From positions 1-64,000 of the forward strand of contig JAMJFS010000007.1 in NCBI GenBank assembly GCA_023544565.1: 64,000 nt of DNA, given 5' to 3'. The DNA comes from Methanosarcinaceae archaeon (GTDB lineage: Archaea > Halobacteriota > Methanosarcinia > Methanosarcinales > Methanosarcinaceae). Below are positions 28,653 through 39,036 of the stretch, one piece after another. The stretch's first letter is position 1. Every line of letters starts with the position of its first letter. The position numbers were made by a program, and so were the translations under genes. The notes beneath the pieces were generated by a model that was not told the origin of the DNA, ran no database searches, and saw only the letters and a list, made by a program, of their open reading frames with translations.

Positions 28653-31487
28653 CTAATCCCAGAACCTCTTATTCTTGGCATAGTTCCGCTCAGCAGCCAT
28701 AATATCCCTGTAAAATGCTTCCTCATCAACCCGCATCTTCTGTATCACACGCGATGCAGTATCCGGTCCAACCCCCCGGCTTGCAAGGGCGATAACCGCC
28801 TTCTTTCCCTGTGAGAGCACGATATTGGCATTGCGATGCACTCTCCTGATACGCTTAATATCCTCCTTTAAAGTGACCTTATCCTGCCTCTTTACAAGTT
28901 TGATCTCCTCTTCTTCCCAGGGCTTCAAAGCGGCGATTGTCCTTGATTCACAAATAGGGCAGATCAGATCATCAGGTACATTCTTCACTTTCCGGCGAGA
29001 AATCCATTTCTTGCAATTCACACAGAAAAGTATGACATTGTCATCCATTATCCTCTCCTTCAACGCCATCACAATTGAGCGGTCAGCCTTCTCAGGTGCC
29101 ACAAGATCACGGCTCATTGCAAAACCTGCTGCCCCTATCGGAGTGGAAACAGGACATATCTTAACTGCAATATCTCCCGACATAATCCCAAGCAGCACAT
29201 CCCGTGCTCTCTTAACGTCAAGATTATTGTGGAATATCTCCCGCATTACCTCCTCGTACATTGATGTGCCTTTATAGATCTCAAGAAGTTTTTTCATACT
29301 GATGCGATCATAATCAATATCACGACTAAGCGCCCCAAATTTTCTTGCCACATGAACCATTTTCCACTTCATCAAGGATGTGTTCTTAAGCGTCATCTCA
29401 ATAATAGGCTCGATATATTCAGGCTGTGTTTCAAGTATTAGTTCCCGGACAAGTTGCGGTCTGATCTTTCTTGGAAGTTGCAGACGTATCCTGTATGGGT
29501 CGATCTCCTGTGCAACACTACTGCCAAAACGTGCACCAAGAAGCGATGTGAGCACTTTCCCGATGGTTTCGTTCGTATTGTGTCCGAAACACGCATTGAT
29601 GACAATAGCCTCGCCATCATCCTCAATGACAATAGTATGGTCATCAGGAAGCGGATATCCTGCTGATATATGATCGCTTATGAGTTCGATAACATTCAAA
29701 ACAGTTCTCTTATCAATTGGATATACCCGTTGTAAGCGTTCTGCAATTTCCATATCCTCAAGTCCGTCACAGATAAAACCTGCTATCCTGCTTCTGATGG
29801 AACCTACTTCCTGTGCTACCTCATAAGGCACAGGGATCTCTTCTCCGACCCAGCTTGGTATCTCGCCCATACCTTTCACAGGTTCCACCTTGATCCTGTC
29901 GCGGTCAGTGACCATTTCGATAACCCTCCACATATCCCCTTTAGTGATGAATACGGCTCCGGGAGAAACAAAATTGACCACGAACGCCTCATCCAGTACC
30001 CCCACAGTCTTTCCGGTAACAATGTCGTATATCTCGTATTTCTTTTCATCCGGAATCATGGAGAGGTTGTTGTAATAATACTGCCAGCTATTTCGCCGCC
30101 GATTTATCGACTTTGACCCTTCATCATGCCACACCATCCTGTAATCGATGATCTGGTCAACAACCCGCCACAGTTCTTCTATCGTGAGGTCCTTGAATGG
30201 ATATGATCTTGTCAATATCGAATGTATCTTCTCAACTTCAACTTCTCCAAAATCAAGCACCATTCCCGATATCTGGTTTGCGACCACATCAAGGGAATTG
30301 ACATGCGGGAATACATTTTCCACCTGACCTTCAAGTGCTGCTTTTGTAATAGCCATGCTTTCAGCATTGTCATCAGAACCAACCGTCAGAATCGTCCCTC
30401 TTGAGATCTCATGTATCCTGTGTCCTGCACGCCCAATACGTTGAAGCAGTCGCGATACCTGTCTTGGCGAACCGTACTGGACCACGTGGTCAACGTTCCC
30501 TATATCGATCCCAAGTTCCATAGATGATGTGCAGATAAGACCCATCAGGTCGCCATTCTTGAATGACTCCTCTGCCTCGATACGTGACTCTACGGACAGC
30601 GATCCGTGGTGTACTCCAATGTTTGCTCCCAAAATTTTAAACCCGGATGCAAGAGCCTCTGCACTCTGGCGGGTATTTACAAAAATAAGAGTTGATCTGT
30701 GTGTTTCAACGATCTCGCGTATGCATCGCAAATGTGATGCAAACTCAACATCACATCCAATCTTTTTTACGATAGCCATATCTTCCGGTGCGACCTGTGG
30801 ACTCACTACGTTAAATTCCAGAAGACTTAACATGGAAACTTCAACGATCGTCACATCACGTTTTGCACCTGCAAGAAAACCTGCTACAACCTCTGGATTT
30901 CCAACTGTGGCTGAAAGCCCGATCCTCTGGAACTCACCGGAAAGTTCAATAAGTCTCTCAAGTCCCACGGCAAGTTGGGTGCCCCGCTTTGATGATGCAA
31001 GTTCGTGTATCTCATCTACAACTACGTGGGTCACACTTTCCAGGTTCTTGCGCAATCGTGAGCCTGTGAACATTGCCTGAAGTGTTTCAGGCGTGGTAAT
31101 TAGTATATCAGGAGGTTTCTTCGACTGTTTCTGGCGCTCGTATTGTGACGTATCCCCATGGCGTACCTTCACATCGATCCCAAGTTCCATGCCCCACCAT
31201 TCGATACGTGACAACATGTCACGATTCAAGGCACGCAGGGGTGTTATGTACAGGGCGGATATGCCTTTTCGCTCTTCATCACTCTTTGCGAGTATGCTGT
31301 CGAATATCGGAAGGACTGCGGATTCAGTCTTTCCTGAACCGGTCGGTGCTATAAGGAATGTATGTTTTCCATTCAGGATATGTGGGAACGCTTTTTCCTG
31401 CGGTTCTGTGGGTGCAGTAAAACCACGTTTTTTCAGACCTTCCTGAATATTTGGGTGAAGTGAATCGAAAATGTTATTGAACGTCAT
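28653..31487 (-). CDS. lhr: Lhr family DNA helicase (Lhr-core)
   Basis: A 944-aa superfamily 2 helicase. RecA-like domain 1 has [10 protein letters not shown] (Walker A, near residue 48) and [17 protein letters not shown] (DEIH). Domain 2 has [12 protein letters not shown] (motif VI). The winged-helix and Lhr-core domains follow, and near the C-terminus a four-cysteine zinc ribbon (FCVNCKKW and LICPICES). Archaeal Lhr unwinds forked DNA during repair and replication restart. It starts three bases after the phosphoesterase gene, so they form an operon. Confidence 0.96.
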   Translation of the reverse strand: MTFNNIFDSLHPNIQEGLKKRGFTAPTEPQEKAFPHILNGKHTFLIAPTGSGKTESAVLPIFDSILAKSDEERKGISALYITPLRALNRDMLSRIEWWGMELGIDVKVRHGDTSQYERQKQSKKPPDILITTPETLQAMFTGSRLRKNLESVTHVVVDEIHELASSKRGTQLAVGLERLIELSGEFQRIGLSATVGNPEVVAGFLAGAKRDVTIVEVSMLSLLEFNVVSPQVAPEDMAIVKKIGCDVEFASHLRCIREIVETHRSTLIFVNTRQSAEALASGFKILGANIGVHHGSLSVESRIEAEESFKNGDLMGLICTSSMELGIDIGNVDHVVQYGSPRQVSRLLQRIGRAGHRIHEISRGTILTVGSDDNAESMAITKAALEGQVENVFPHVNSLDVVANQISGMVLDFGEVEVEKIHSILTRSYPFKDLTIEELWRVVDQIIDYRMVWHDEGSKSINRRRNSWQYYYNNLSMIPDEKKYEIYDIVTGKTVGVLDEAFVVNFVSPGAVFITKGDMWRVIEMVTDRDRIKVEPVKGMGEIPSWVGEEIPVPYEVAQEVGSIRSRIAGFICDGLEDMEIAERLQRVYPIDKRTVLNVIELISDHISAGYPLPDDHTIVIEDDGEAIVINACFGHNTNETIGKVLTSLLGARFGSSVAQEIDPYRIRLQLPRKIRPQLVRELILETQPEYIEPIIEMTLKNTSLMKWKMVHVARKFGALSRDIDYDRISMKKLLEIYKGTSMYEEVMREIFHNNLDVKRARDVLLGIMSGDIAVKICPVSTPIGAAGFAMSRDLVAPEKADRSIVMALKERIMDDNVILFCVNCKKWISRRKVKNVPDDLICPICESRTIAALKPWEEEEIKLVKRQDKVTLKEDIKRIRRVHRNANIVLSQGKKAVIALASRGVGPDTASRVIQKMRVDEEAFYRDIMAAERNYAKNKRFWD

Positions 31488-31490
31488 TTT

Positions 31491-32354
31491 TCAAACCCCA
31501 TGCTTCTTTCCTTTCCGGCTTTTTTTCCTATTCTTTCTCGGTTCCCTTTGCTTTGATTCATCCATTCTGCGCAGGTTTTTCAGTGTGCCAAGATTTGTTC
31601 CATCCGGAAGATACGCTTTTGCATTGTCAAGGTCAAATCCTTCGGATGAAAATACAGGTCCAAGGAGGTCATCATGTAGCGATTCGTTGAAAGCCACGCC
31701 TCCGCACAGTTCATTGAATGCAGGAACAATAAATATTTGTGGGTCACCCCATGCACCGGTTTGTGAAAAGTCGATACCGGGAAAATGTTGTGCAAAAACC
31801 TCGCATTTGAGTCTTGTGCGGATCCATGCAGGTTCTACAGTTGCAAACCCAAGCGTATCTGTAAAACGTATAATCGGGTGGTTGTGTGCTGTTATAATGT
31901 ATTCCACACCCAGCAATTCAGGGTCAGGCCATGTGTGTCCGTGGAAGTATCCGACTCCGTCCAGAATTGCACCTCTTGGGGAATAAAGGGTGATGTCTAC
32001 ATCTTTTGGCAATAAAAAGTCGATATTCCCGTCATGATTTCCCGGGAATATGTCAATTGGCGCATATTTTGCAATTGATTCTAAAAAGTAGGGGATCTCA
32101 TCCCGCTCCTGCCATGATATTTGTGGGATGTTGTGTTTGATATCACCCAGCAATATTACTCTGTCAGGATTGTTTTTTTTGATATATTTATGGATGCGCT
32201 CTATTCGGTTATTCATCTGGCTTGGTATTGAAAAGCCGCTTTTATACAGGTCCCACTCGATGCCGAGGTGAATATCTGCAATGATCAGCGCTTTTTCGGT
32301 ATTTGAGACTATTAGTGCAGGTTCGTTGATTATAGGTGTTATCTCGATGGGCAT
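31491..32354 (-). CDS. Calcineurin-like metallophosphoesterase linked to Lhr
   Basis: A 287-aa metallophosphoesterase of the archaeal ICC-like group (COG1407). The metal-binding motifs are complete: IADIHLG, LLGDIKHN, FPGNHDGN, GHTWPD and TAHNHP. The C-terminal 35 residues are very basic (SKQREPRKNRKKSRKGKKHG), suggesting nucleic-acid contact. It sits immediately upstream of lhr, an association common in archaea, suggesting a nuclease or end-processing partner of the helicase. Confidence 0.9.
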   Translation of the reverse strand: MPIEITPIINEPALIVSNTEKALIIADIHLGIEWDLYKSGFSIPSQMNNRIERIHKYIKKNNPDRVILLGDIKHNIPQISWQERDEIPYFLESIAKYAPIDIFPGNHDGNIDFLLPKDVDITLYSPRGAILDGVGYFHGHTWPDPELLGVEYIITAHNHPIIRFTDTLGFATVEPAWIRTRLKCEVFAQHFPGIDFSQTGAWGDPQIFIVPAFNELCGGVAFNESLHDDLLGPVFSSEGFDLDNAKAYLPDGTNLGTLKNLRRMDESKQREPRKNRKKSRKGKKHGV

Positions 32355-32380
32355 GTTAATGATGATTATTGCCTGTTCGA

Positions 32381-32788
32381 CTAATCAGACTTTCCCTTTG
32401 CCATTTCATCCATTCTTTCCGATAGTTTCTCGATCATCTCACGCATCTGGACAACATCATTCTGAACTTCGATTATCCTGTCATACATCGGGCTGCGGTT
32501 GTCCTTTACTGCTTGTTCCTGTGAAAAACGCTGTTTGCTTGGGAAGACATATACGTATGTTAGCCACATGCCTGCTGCTGCTACTGCGAACATTCCAGCC
32601 AGGAAGAACAGGTAATCAGGAAAGATGGTACGTATGAACGAATCTCCTGAACTGTAGTACTGGAGTCGGGTTATCATAATGAAATTCAAGAGCGAGAACA
32701 GGAACATGGTCTCACCTACGATTATCAGGAGTCCGCCAACTTTAGTGGACATGTTCTTCTGCTGTGGTATCAATTTTTCGAGAACCAT
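32381..32788 (-). CDS. Membrane protein with two helices and C-terminal coiled coil
   Basis: A 135-aa protein with two transmembrane helices (about residues 17-39 and 55-84) and a C-terminal coiled coil (IIEVQNDVVQMREMIEKLSE) ending in charged residues. No family is recognised. It is 26 bp upstream of the phosphoesterase gene on the same strand and could be the first gene of a three-gene operon with lhr. A scaffold or membrane-anchoring role would be a guess. Confidence 0.65.
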   Translation of the reverse strand: MVLEKLIPQQKNMSTKVGGLLIIVGETMFLFSLLNFIMITRLQYYSSGDSFIRTIFPDYLFFLAGMFAVAAAGMWLTYVYVFPSKQRFSQEQAVKDNRSPMYDRIIEVQNDVVQMREMIEKLSERMDEMAKGKSD

Positions 32789-32996
32789 AATTACAATTCC
32801 AATAGTGTTTTTATGAGTTATATTATTTATGGCAATTAAATAATATGATAGTTATATATATGCGTGGAAGTGATGCGAAAAGTTATTATCAAATTGGTTT
32901 AAAACTCTATTTAGTTAATCTCAATATAGGGGACATTTTTTATTACAATACAAGAAACATTCTGGAATTCCAATAATTTCGTGGTGGTCACTGACA

Positions 32997-33120
32997 CGAG
33001 AAAATTCTTCCTTCGGTCGAATTGACTCGGACTATATAATCTATAAATTATATACTACAAGAAAATGCTCACTTCGTTCGCATTAACTTGGACTACATAA
33101 TCCTATAGATTATATACAAG
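32997..33120 (-). repeat. Two tandem copies of the two-hairpin repeat (array C)
   Basis: Two inverted-orientation copies of about 61 bp. On the minus strand copy 1 has CGAG, TC, AATTC, GA, CC, GAA, GG, AA, GAATT, TT, CTCG. Copy 2 has CAAG, TT, AATGC, GA, AC, GAA, GT, GA, GCATT, TT, CTTG. Three stem segments change on both strands together between copies. Their AT-rich hairpins also keep pairing (TATATAAT/ATTATATA, and TATATAATC/GATTATGTA). Confidence 0.9.
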
Positions 33121-33133
33121 AACAAAACCTGCA

Positions 33134-33490
33134 ATGAAATGGGCAGCAAATGAGATAAGGAAAAGAGGCAAAAATGTATATCTGGTTAATCTCTCAAATA
33201 AATCAGATCCAGATGCATTGAATGATATTTCTGAGATCCCGGGGGATATTCATGCTGCGATCATCGGTATTACAAAGACCGAACCGGCAGATGTGGTCAG
33301 ATCCCTTAAGGATAAGGGAGTGAACAAGATGTGGATACACTGTAATACTGAAACACCAAAAGTCAAAGAGATGCTTGATGATCCAGAAGTCGAGTATATA
33401 ACAGGAAAATGTCCAATGATGTATCTGGGAAGTGGATTAAGTATCCATGGGGTGCACAGGGAAGTGGCAAAACTTATTGGAAAGTATTGA
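33134..33490 (+). pseudogene. CoA-binding (CoA_binding_2) protein, 5'-truncated beside a repeat array
   Basis: A 118-aa reading frame matches the C-terminal two-thirds of YccU/CoA_binding_2 Rossmann proteins: RKRGKNVYLVNL, then IPGDIHAAIIGI, then WIHCNTETPKV, then the terminal cysteine ITGKCPMM. The first strand and nucleotide loop (VxGASxxP) are missing, and the coding similarity starts 14 bp after the repeat array ends. The ATG used here has no clear ribosome-binding site. It may be a pseudogene, or a shortened protein made from a new start. Confidence 0.6.
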
Positions 33491-33537
33491 GTTACAACAC
33501 TCATTTTAAAATATGTGTGTATTGATGGGCAGTTCCA

Positions 33538-34083
33538 TCAATAAAAGTGTAAACAATGACAATCTTCACATTGGGATTTTTTCACGGTTGCCATAATTAC
33601 TTTTTTGTATTCTTTATATTTATCCGGTATTTTGTACTCTATGCCCGAAATTATTCCATGGTACTTCCATAAAGTTTCAAAATGATAAAAAGGCAATTTT
33701 GGAACAATTTCTTTCATGTGTATGATGATGTATTCTTTATCAAAATGTGCAGATACATGAATATATGGTTCACTTGTTATTACAAAGGTTTCCTTATTTT
33801 CATGAGGTCCGCTTTTTACAAGGTATGATTTTTCAAGTGGATTGCCATTGAGATCACAAATTATACCGGCATCACCTTTAATACCATGCTTTCCACCAAT
33901 TTCACCTTCTGTCTGGATGCGAACATAATAATCCATTCCATCTATTAGTTCCATTAGTTTTGAATACTCATCACTTAACCAATCTGGAATATTTATGATA
34001 GTATGTCCTTCTAATGTTCTACCTTCATATCCATTTGGAATAGGCATCTCTTTCTTGATGACAATTTGTGGTGTAACATTCAT
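33538..34083 (-). CDS. Hypothetical protein with cysteine-rich C-terminus (181 aa)
   Basis: I do not recognise this gene. The 181-aa soluble protein has alternating short strands, several His/Glu-rich stretches (THISTIDINE-type patches such as HFDKEYIIIHMKE) and a C-terminal CEDCHC that could hold a metal. A PLEKSYLVKSGPHENKE loop is notable. It stands alone, convergent with the truncated CoA-binding gene and divergent from acs. The frame is intact with no disruptions. Confidence 0.65.
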   Translation of the reverse strand: MNVTPQIVIKKEMPIPNGYEGRTLEGHTIINIPDWLSDEYSKLMELIDGMDYYVRIQTEGEIGGKHGIKGDAGIICDLNGNPLEKSYLVKSGPHENKETFVITSEPYIHVSAHFDKEYIIIHMKEIVPKLPFYHFETLWKYHGIISGIEYKIPDKYKEYKKVIMATVKKSQCEDCHCLHFY

Positions 34084-34211
34084 TGCATTGCCTCCATATT
34101 TTGAATATGTTCATATAATCAGATCTCTACACAATAAGTGTATTATAAAATAAATTATATTCTATAATAATGTATCTTTATGAATAATTTATTCAAATAT
34201 GGGGTATCCAA

Positions 34212-36152
34212 ATGGCAGAAACAATTGAAGCATCACTAAAAGAACAGCGTAGATTCGAACCATTCGAAGACTTTGTCAAAAAGGCGAACATGAATGATCC
34301 AAATGTTTACAAAAGGGCAGAGGATGACCTTGAAGGTTTCTGGGGTGGGCTTGCAGATAATATCGATTGGTTCAAGAAATGGGACTCTGTTTTAGACTGG
34401 AAACCGCCGCATGCACAGTGGTTCACAGGCGGTAAACTCAATGCATCTTACAATTGTCTTGATCGTCACATTGAAAATCGTGGTGATAAGACTGCGATAT
34501 TGTGGGAAGGAGAAATGGGTGAGGTCAGGACATACACCTACCGTGAACTATTGGATGCAACAGAACGATTTGCAAACTCACTCAAGGAACTCGGTATCAA
34601 AAAAGGTGATATAGTAACTATATACCTGCCAATGATCCCTGAAGTGGTAATTGCAATGCTTGCCTGTGCAAGGATCGGTGCGCCTCATAGTGTGGTGTTT
34701 GCCGGATTCTCTGCCGATGCACTTTCACAGCGTGTAAGTGATGCCAATAGCAGACTTGTCATTACTTGTGATGGATATTCCCGCCGCGGAAAAGGGCTTA
34801 ACCACAAAGGAAAGACTGATGAGGCGGTTGCCAAAACAGGGAATGTGGAAAAGGTCATTGTAGTCAAACATTCAGACAATGATGTTGCAATGCAGTCTGG
34901 CAGGGATATCTGGTGGCATGAACTACTCGAATCTGCAGAACCTTTATGTGAACCTGAAGTCATGGATTCCGAGGATATGCTGTTTCTGATGTATACAAGC
35001 GGCACTACGGGAATGCCAAAAGGTGTTGTGCATACCACAGGCGGATACATGGTCGGGACCCATGTTACTGCGAATTGGATATTCGATCTTAAAGAGAACG
35101 ATGTATACTGGTGCACAGCTGATGTCGGGTGGATCACAGGTCATTCCTATATTGTGTATGGTCCGCTTTCCAATGGTGCAACTGTTGTGATGTACGAGGG
35201 TGCACCCGATTATCCTGACAAGGATCGGTTCTGGGACATTATTGAAAGGCATAAGGTTACGATATTCTATACTGCACCAACAGCGATACGTGTATTTATG
35301 AAATGGGGTGCGGAAATACCTGCAAAACACGACCTTTCCACACTGCGTCTTATCGGTTCTGTGGGCGAGCCTATCAATCCGAGGGCATGGTTGTGGTACT
35401 TTGAGAATATAGGTGGCAGTCGCTGTCCTCTTGTCGATACATGGTGGCAGACTGAAACAGGCATGGTTCTTATCACGCCCCTTCCGGGGCTTACAACACT
35501 AAAACCCGGAAGTGCGACAAAACCATTCCCTGGTATCAAGGCAGCAGTACTTGATGATGATGGTAATGAGGTGCCACGGGGACAGGGTGGCTATCTCGCA
35601 ATTCAGGCACCGTGGCCAAGTATGCTACGGACGATCTATAAGAATGAGGAAAGGTTCATTGGTACTTACTGGGGTAAGTGGGGTGTTGAGACATACCTTT
35701 CAGGTGATGGTGCACGTGAGGATGAGGATGGGTGTTTCTGGGTGCTTGGACGTGTGGATGATGTGATAAAGGTTGCAGGACACCGTCTTGGGACTATGGA
35801 GATAGAAAGTTCACTTGTGTCGCATCCTGCTGTTTCTGAGGCTGCGGTTGTTGGCAAGTACGATGAGATAAAAGGTGAAGCGATATTCTGTTATGTTACA
35901 CTTGAAGAGACTGCGGTTGAGAGTGAAGAACTCAGGAAGGAGTTGGTCGTGCATGTTGCCGATGAGATCGGTCCGATCGCACGTCCGCAGACAATTGTGT
36001 TTGCAGACGACCTGCCAAAGACAAGAAGTGGAAAGATCATGCGAAGGATTTTGAAAGCAATTGCGGATGGTACGGATGTTGGAAATATTACTACATTGCA
36101 GAACCCGGAGGCTGTTGAAGTGCTGAAAGGGAAGGTTAAAGAGTTGGGATGA
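34212..36152 (+). CDS. acs: Acetyl-CoA synthetase, AMP-forming
   Basis: A 646-aa adenylate-forming enzyme that makes acetyl-CoA from acetate, ATP and CoA. It shows the AMP-binding motif [14 protein letters not shown] (near residue 265), the acetate-pocket region DTWWQTETG, the hinge [16 protein letters not shown], and the catalytic lysine in [11 protein letters not shown] near the C-terminus. Length is normal. In acetate users such as Methanothrix this is the activating enzyme; elsewhere it recovers acetate. It is monocistronic. Confidence 0.97.
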   Translation: MAETIEASLKEQRRFEPFEDFVKKANMNDPNVYKRAEDDLEGFWGGLADNIDWFKKWDSVLDWKPPHAQWFTGGKLNASYNCLDRHIENRGDKTAILWEGEMGEVRTYTYRELLDATERFANSLKELGIKKGDIVTIYLPMIPEVVIAMLACARIGAPHSVVFAGFSADALSQRVSDANSRLVITCDGYSRRGKGLNHKGKTDEAVAKTGNVEKVIVVKHSDNDVAMQSGRDIWWHELLESAEPLCEPEVMDSEDMLFLMYTSGTTGMPKGVVHTTGGYMVGTHVTANWIFDLKENDVYWCTADVGWITGHSYIVYGPLSNGATVVMYEGAPDYPDKDRFWDIIERHKVTIFYTAPTAIRVFMKWGAEIPAKHDLSTLRLIGSVGEPINPRAWLWYFENIGGSRCPLVDTWWQTETGMVLITPLPGLTTLKPGSATKPFPGIKAAVLDDDGNEVPRGQGGYLAIQAPWPSMLRTIYKNEERFIGTYWGKWGVETYLSGDGAREDEDGCFWVLGRVDDVIKVAGHRLGTMEIESSLVSHPAVSEAAVVGKYDEIKGEAIFCYVTLEETAVESEELRKELVVHVADEIGPIARPQTIVFADDLPKTRSGKIMRRILKAIADGTDVGNITTLQNPEAVEVLKGKVKELG

Positions 36153-36193
36153 TATTGAATTGTGGTTTTTGTTTAACTGTTATTGGTTTTGGT

Positions 36194-37480
36194 TTAACTG
36201 TTATTGGTTTTGCTTGACGTTCCGGAGGGTTCTTCAAGCATCCATTTCCACACAGGCATAACCCTTATTTTCTTATTTTCCAACGTGTCTTCAAAATCCT
36301 CGTCGTCCGTAAGTATTAGACCTTCATCAAGATCATACATTGTCAAAGCTTCCAGTAGACCTCCAAATTCTCGGGTCTTGTTGTCCTTCAAACTTGCAGT
36401 TACCTGTATTGCACAGGTTACACTGCCATTTTCCAGAACAATGAAGTCACATTCACGCTTTCCTTTGTGGTAGTAAATGTCCCTATACCTTCTCTTAAGT
36501 TCGATAAACACAAGATTCTCCAACAGTTTGCCATGATCCCGTGAGAATTTGAATGATACTAAATTTATAAGTCCGGTATCAATCACATATACTTTCTTTG
36601 GCGAGTATATCTGTTTCTTAACAGAATAATCATACTTTGGTACGGTGAATATAAGGTATGAGTTTTCTATGTAACTTATGTAGTTTTTGACGGTATTAAT
36701 GCTCACATCCAACATTACCTTTAATTTTTTGTAACTGATTTCACTGCCGTAGTTGGAGAAAAGATAAAATGACAATTCCTTCAATGCTTTTTCATCATTA
36801 AGTCCATATCTTGCAAAAATGTCTTTGTATAGAATATTCTCATATAATGTCTTGAGTATCAGTTCATTCTTATATTTCAGGTATTCAGGTATGCCTCCGA
36901 ATTTGAGGTATTCAGTGAAATGTCTCTTGATATCTGCCCGGTTTTCAGTTAACATGATATCGGGAATATCCATGTCCCTGAATTTTAAGAATTCTCTGAA
37001 TGAAAAAGGGAATAGTTCTGTACCAATATAGCGACCGGTAAGCCTTGTGCCCAGTTCCTTGCTTAGCATTGAAGAATTAAAACCTGTTATAACAAATTTG
37101 AACCCTCTATCGTGCATCCTCCTTACAAATAGTTCCCAGTTCTCTATATTCTGAATCTCATCGAAAAGCATGATCTTGCTTTTCCCAAAAAGTTCGAGGA
37201 AAGTTTCATAGAGCAGATCGAAATCTGAAACTGTGAAATCCAACAAACGTTCATCTTCAAAATTGAAATAATAAATGGTATGTCCTTCAAAAAAAGATTT
37301 GTTAATTTCTTTTAGTAATGTGCTTTTGCCTGACCGCCTAAGTCCCGAGATTATTAATATATGTGGCAATTCCATTTGGTCAGATATACTATCCAGTACA
37401 CATCTTTTTACATGATCATCATCACTTTCGAACTCACTTTTTTGCTCGATTATGAGTTCTTTTAGTGTTTTTGATTCCAT
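36194..37480 (-). CDS. AAA_14/DUF4143 ATPase
   Basis: A 428-aa protein of the archaeal and bacterial AAA_14-DUF4143 family. Walker A is SGLRRSGKSTLLKE (near residue 45) and Walker B is IMLFDEIQNIENWE. The C-terminal DUF4143 region carries a PD-(D/E)XK-like pattern (FIELKRRY, then ECDFIV). These proteins are widespread and highly duplicated, with an unknown role. The C-terminal fold hints at DNA contact. It is divergent from dys. A 13-bp inverted repeat lies upstream. Confidence 0.9.
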   Translation of the reverse strand: MESKTLKELIIEQKSEFESDDDHVKRCVLDSISDQMELPHILIISGLRRSGKSTLLKEINKSFFEGHTIYYFNFEDERLLDFTVSDFDLLYETFLELFGKSKIMLFDEIQNIENWELFVRRMHDRGFKFVITGFNSSMLSKELGTRLTGRYIGTELFPFSFREFLKFRDMDIPDIMLTENRADIKRHFTEYLKFGGIPEYLKYKNELILKTLYENILYKDIFARYGLNDEKALKELSFYLFSNYGSEISYKKLKVMLDVSINTVKNYISYIENSYLIFTVPKYDYSVKKQIYSPKKVYVIDTGLINLVSFKFSRDHGKLLENLVFIELKRRYRDIYYHKGKRECDFIVLENGSVTCAIQVTASLKDNKTREFGGLLEALTMYDLDEGLILTDDEDFEDTLENKKIRVMPVWKWMLEEPSGTSSKTNNS

Positions 37481-37551
37481 GTCAAGTATATATGCAATTT
37501 TTTACTTATATACATTGTCATTACAAATGATGATATAATGCATAAAATAAT

Positions 37552-37595
37552 CATTATGAATGATGACTTGTAGCCTAAAACTATCATTCATAATG
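37552..37595. repeat. 13-bp perfect inverted repeat in a divergent intergenic region
   Basis: CATTATGAATGAT (37552-37564) and its exact complement ATCATTCATAATG (37583-37595) are separated by 18 bp. They lie 72 bp from the start of the AAA_14 ATPase and 144 bp before dys. A dimeric regulator site or a cruciform are both possible. Confidence 0.7.
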
Positions 37596-37738
37596 AAATA
37601 TATTGTATATTCTGTCCGGATGAAATAATCCAACAACTGAATTAAAATCGATATTTTGCAGCCTGTAATCGATTACTTTATTTACTCTAAATAGACATAC
37701 GTTAACCATTTAGAACTAGATAATAAGAGGAAATACAA

Positions 37739-38686
37739 ATGCACTGCGATGAATCATCCAATAAACTTATACGACCAATTAATCAGGCAAAGATCACATC
37801 AAACATGAGTGTGGATTCGCTTGTCAGGGAATTCAACGGATGTGCATTTGGTGCGGGTCGAATTGCAGAGGCTGTTGACATTTATTGTGATATGCAGAGG
37901 GATGACACGACAAAATTCTTCGGATTTGCAGGTGCGATGGTGCCGGCAGGGATGCGCAGTATTGTTTCTGATCTCATCCGTGACGGATATATCGATGTTA
38001 TGGTGACCACAGGCGCGAACATGGTTCACGATATTGTGGAATCACTGGGTTTGCATCACTATAAGGGCACGGATATTGCGAATGATGTTGAACTTAAGCA
38101 TGAGGAGATCAATCGCATATATGATGTATTCTTACCTGAACATCATTTTATTGATTTTGAGGATAAGATGCAGTCCATCTTTGGAGAACTGGGCAGCGAA
38201 ACGCTCTCCATTCGACAACTTATGACACATATCGGCAAGAACCTTGATGACAATAATTCGATACTCAAGACTGCCGCCGACATGGATGTTCCGATATATT
38301 GTCCTGCGATACAGGATTCCATGGTTGGTCTTCAGGCATGGTTGTACAAGCAGATGAATCCGCTTAATGTTGATGCTTTTGCGGATATGAAAGAGTTCAT
38401 GGATATCTGCTACGATGCAAAAAAAGCGGGTACGCTGCTGATCGGCGGTGGAGTTCCCAAGAATTATATTTTCCAGTCAATGCTTGTTACTCCAAATGAG
38501 TTCGATTATGCGATACAGTTAACAATGGACACTCCCGAGACCGGCGGTTTGAGCGGTGCGACTCTTGACGAGGCACGTTCATGGGGCAAGGTTGGGGAAG
38601 AGGCCCGCTCGGTGACTGTTTATGCTGATGCTACTATTACGCTTCCGATCATTGTGGCTGCTGCCAGGAGTCGGTTGGGGAAGTGA
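37739..38686 (+). CDS. dys: Deoxyhypusine synthase
   Basis: A 315-aa NAD-dependent enzyme that transfers the aminobutyl group of spermidine (or an archaeal equivalent) to the key lysine of aIF5A. Recognisable blocks are TTGANMVHD, LIGGGVPKNYI, TGGLSGATLDEARSWGKV with the catalytic lysine of WGK, and VYADATITLP. The length is normal. GAGG lies before the ATG. No aIF5A gene is nearby. The upstream region contains the 13-bp inverted repeat. Confidence 0.96.
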   Translation: MHCDESSNKLIRPINQAKITSNMSVDSLVREFNGCAFGAGRIAEAVDIYCDMQRDDTTKFFGFAGAMVPAGMRSIVSDLIRDGYIDVMVTTGANMVHDIVESLGLHHYKGTDIANDVELKHEEINRIYDVFLPEHHFIDFEDKMQSIFGELGSETLSIRQLMTHIGKNLDDNNSILKTAADMDVPIYCPAIQDSMVGLQAWLYKQMNPLNVDAFADMKEFMDICYDAKKAGTLLIGGGVPKNYIFQSMLVTPNEFDYAIQLTMDTPETGGLSGATLDEARSWGKVGEEARSVTVYADATITLPIIVAAARSRLGK

Positions 38687-38766
38687 ATAGAGTATTTATA
38701 TGGAGCAATACATAAAATATAGTACTAAAGTATTTTATTAAAATTACAGGCGAAAGGAGTGATAAA

Positions 38767-39036
38767 ATGATAACAGAAAGTGACAAAAATATCATAATAA
38801 AGTATGCTAGAAAATATAATGTTACTGATGTTATCCTGTTTGGTTCCTCCGTTTTAGAAGGTAAAGAGTCTAACGATATAGATGTTGGAGTAAAAGGAAT
38901 TGAACCACGTTTATTTTTCAAATTTTATGCAGATATATTTAGGAATTTATCAAAGTCTGTTGATCTTGTCGATCTATCTAAGAAGTCATTATTTAATGAC
39001 CTGATAGAAGAAGATGGAGTCAAAATATATGGATAA
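38767..39036 (+). CDS. Minimal nucleotidyltransferase antitoxin (MntA-like)
   Basis: An 89-aa MNT-domain protein. The nucleotidyltransferase motif is GSSVLEGKESNDID, a GS-X9-DXD spacing one residue shorter than usual, preceded by DVILFG. A third acidic residue is in SVDLVDLS. It lies upstream of and overlaps a HEPN gene, the reverse gene order of the pair at 21.1-22.0 kb. AAAGGAG precedes its ATG. It probably AMPylates the HEPN partner. Confidence 0.85.
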   Translation: MITESDKNIIIKYARKYNVTDVILFGSSVLEGKESNDIDVGVKGIEPRLFFKFYADIFRNLSKSVDLVDLSKKSLFNDLIEEDGVKIYG

